From Xanthobacteraceae bacterium (lineage in GTDB: Bacteria; Pseudomonadota; Alphaproteobacteria; Rhizobiales; Xanthobacteraceae): a DNA stretch of 6,242 bases. Both the position numbers and the translations under genes were made by a program. The stretch lies in assembly GCA_030043285.1 (NCBI GenBank), contig JASHXZ010000733.1, positions 1 to 6,242 of the forward strand. The letters run 5' to 3'. Below the pieces are notes generated by a model. It was not told where the DNA came from and searched no databases. It saw only the letters and a program-made list of their open reading frames with translations. This document shows, piece after piece, positions 5,421-6,242 of the stretch. The stretch's first letter is position 1; every line of letters begins with the position of its first letter.

Positions 5421-6242
5421 ATGAACGCTCAAGAACTTCTGCAGGAGATTTCCGATTACTGCCGGCAGACCGGGCTTGCCGAATCGACCTTCGGCCGGCG
5501 CGCGGTCAACGACGGCAAACTCTCGGCGCGGCTGCGCAACGGCGGCCGCATCACCACGGACACGCTCGATCGCATCCACAATTTCATGGTCGCGCATCCG
5601 CCCCATGGCCGTCCCACCATCATCGAACGGTCGCGCGAGCCGCGGCCGGCGCCAGCCCCGCCGTTCGCCGCTGCCGCTGCCGTGAGCGTGGCGGCGGCGA
5701 AGCCCGGCGACCCGCAGCGCAATTTCCGCTTCTTCGACAACCGGCAAAAGTATCTGCTCTTCGTCAACACCTGCAGCGAGAAGTGGGAGGTCGCGAGCCG
5801 CGTCGCCGACGAACTGACCCACATTCATCCGCGCCCGCCGGCGGTGCGCGTGTTCGATGCCGGCGTCGGCGACGGCAGCGTCCTGGTGCGCGTGATGCGC
5901 GCCATGCACGACCGTTTTCCACACATGCCGTTCTACACCGTCGGCAAGGAGATCAGCCTCGAAGACGTGCGGCTGACCTTGCAGAAAATGGCCGACCGCT
6001 TCTTCGAGCACCCGGCGACGGTCGTGGTGCTCACCAATCTCGCCTACGCCGACGCGCCGTGGCTGCATGTCAAATCGCTGAACGCGGCCTCCAGCCTGGT
6101 CTGGCACGAGCTGCCGCTCCTTGGCAATTCGGCACATCGCTTCGAGGAACAGATCATCGATCTGGAGTCGTTCCTGGCGACCAATTGGAAAGCCGGAGTA
6201 AGCGCGCGCACCGGCAATCCGATCTATGAGCGACCGGTCGTG
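5421..6242 (+). CDS. HTH-like plus SAM-methyltransferase-like protein, 3' partial
   Basis: 274 codons open to the last base, with no stop, so the C-terminus lies outside the window. Residues 1-58 form a small helical domain with 'ESTFGRRAVNDGKLSARLRN' (21-40) followed by 'RITTDTLDRI', an HTH-like layout that I recall from short alphaproteobacterial proteins. Residues 60-98 are a Pro/Ala-rich linker. From about residue 100 the sequence resembles a class I SAM-dependent methyltransferase: 'VFDAGVGDGS' (144-153) in the place of the glycine-rich motif I, 'YTVGKEIS' (172-179) with an acidic residue ending strand 2, and 'VVVLTNLAYAD' (201-211) as a strand-4-like segment. Substrate is unknown. The ATG is preceded by GGGGAG nine bases upstream. 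It is divergent from the isomerase gene and could share the operator cluster. A Rossmann-fold protein without methyltransferase activity is the main alternative. Confidence 0.7.
   Translation, partial: MNAQELLQEISDYCRQTGLAESTFGRRAVNDGKLSARLRNGGRITTDTLDRIHNFMVAHPPHGRPTIIERSREPRPAPAPPFAAAAAVSVAAAKPGDPQRNFRFFDNRQKYLLFVNTCSEKWEVASRVADELTHIHPRPPAVRVFDAGVGDGSVLVRVMRAMHDRFPHMPFYTVGKEISLEDVRLTLQKMADRFFEHPATVVVLTNLAYADAPWLHVKSLNAASSLVWHELPLLGNSAHRFEEQIIDLESFLATNWKAGVSARTGNPIYERPVV

Noticed and set aside
5289..6229. Two long open frames (plus 5309-6229, minus 5289-6137) over the right-hand gene
   Set aside because: Their translations are low-complexity, Arg-rich and motif-free. The frame starting at 5421 has domain motifs and a ribosome site, and was easy to overlook only because it runs off the window edge.
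1..6242. Anti-phage or other novel defence system
   Set aside because: The only defence-associated genes are a normal higBA pair. No nuclease, helicase, ATPase, reverse transcriptase or CRISPR repeat is present, so a defence-island reading is not supported.

Overview
The window is GC-rich, apart from an AT-rich first ~20 bases, and codes densely in the style of an alphaproteobacterium. A Hyphomicrobiales (Rhizobiales) host such as the Bradyrhizobium/Xanthobacteraceae group fits best. This rests on protein style (small region-2 sigma-like protein, Pro/Ala-rich linkers, an HTH-plus-methyltransferase protein) and codon use, not on a marker gene. I see no rRNA, tRNA, CRISPR array, insertion sequence or phage integration gene.

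Left part, plus strand (53-2884), envelope theme. A small divergent sigma-70-like protein (53-607) overlaps by four bases (ATGA) with a single-pass membrane protein (604-1788). That protein has a cytoplasmic N-terminal region, one transmembrane helix, a TPR-like stretch, a Pro/Ala linker and a C-terminal LytM/M23 domain. The LytM domain has lost most of its zinc-binding residues, as in the EnvC/NlpD amidase activators. The pair looks like a sigma factor with a membrane-bound partner whose outer domain could contact peptidoglycan or an amidase; this is inference. After a 241-base gap comes a membrane-anchored aspartyl/asparaginyl beta-hydroxylase-family protein resembling the lipid A hydroxylase LpxO (2030-2884).

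Middle part, minus strand (5134 down to 2900). In transcription order: a hydroxypyruvate isomerase/2-oxo-tetronate isomerase-like TIM-barrel protein, a HigB toxin, a HigA antitoxin and an NAD-type short-chain dehydrogenase. The higBA pair has its own near-consensus promoter, whose -10 lies inside a perfect 17-base palindrome that is probably the HigA operator. The dehydrogenase starts only 21 bases after higA and is probably co-transcribed with it, so the toxin-antitoxin module sits inside what looks like a small sugar-acid metabolism operon.

Right part (5135-6242). A 286-base divergent intergenic region holds a cluster of inverted repeats built on CCCA/TGGG half-sites and overlapping a TATAAT box. 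A plus-strand gene (from 5421) then runs off the window edge. It encodes a short HTH-like N-terminal domain, a Pro/Ala linker and a SAM-methyltransferase-like domain, incomplete at the C-terminus.
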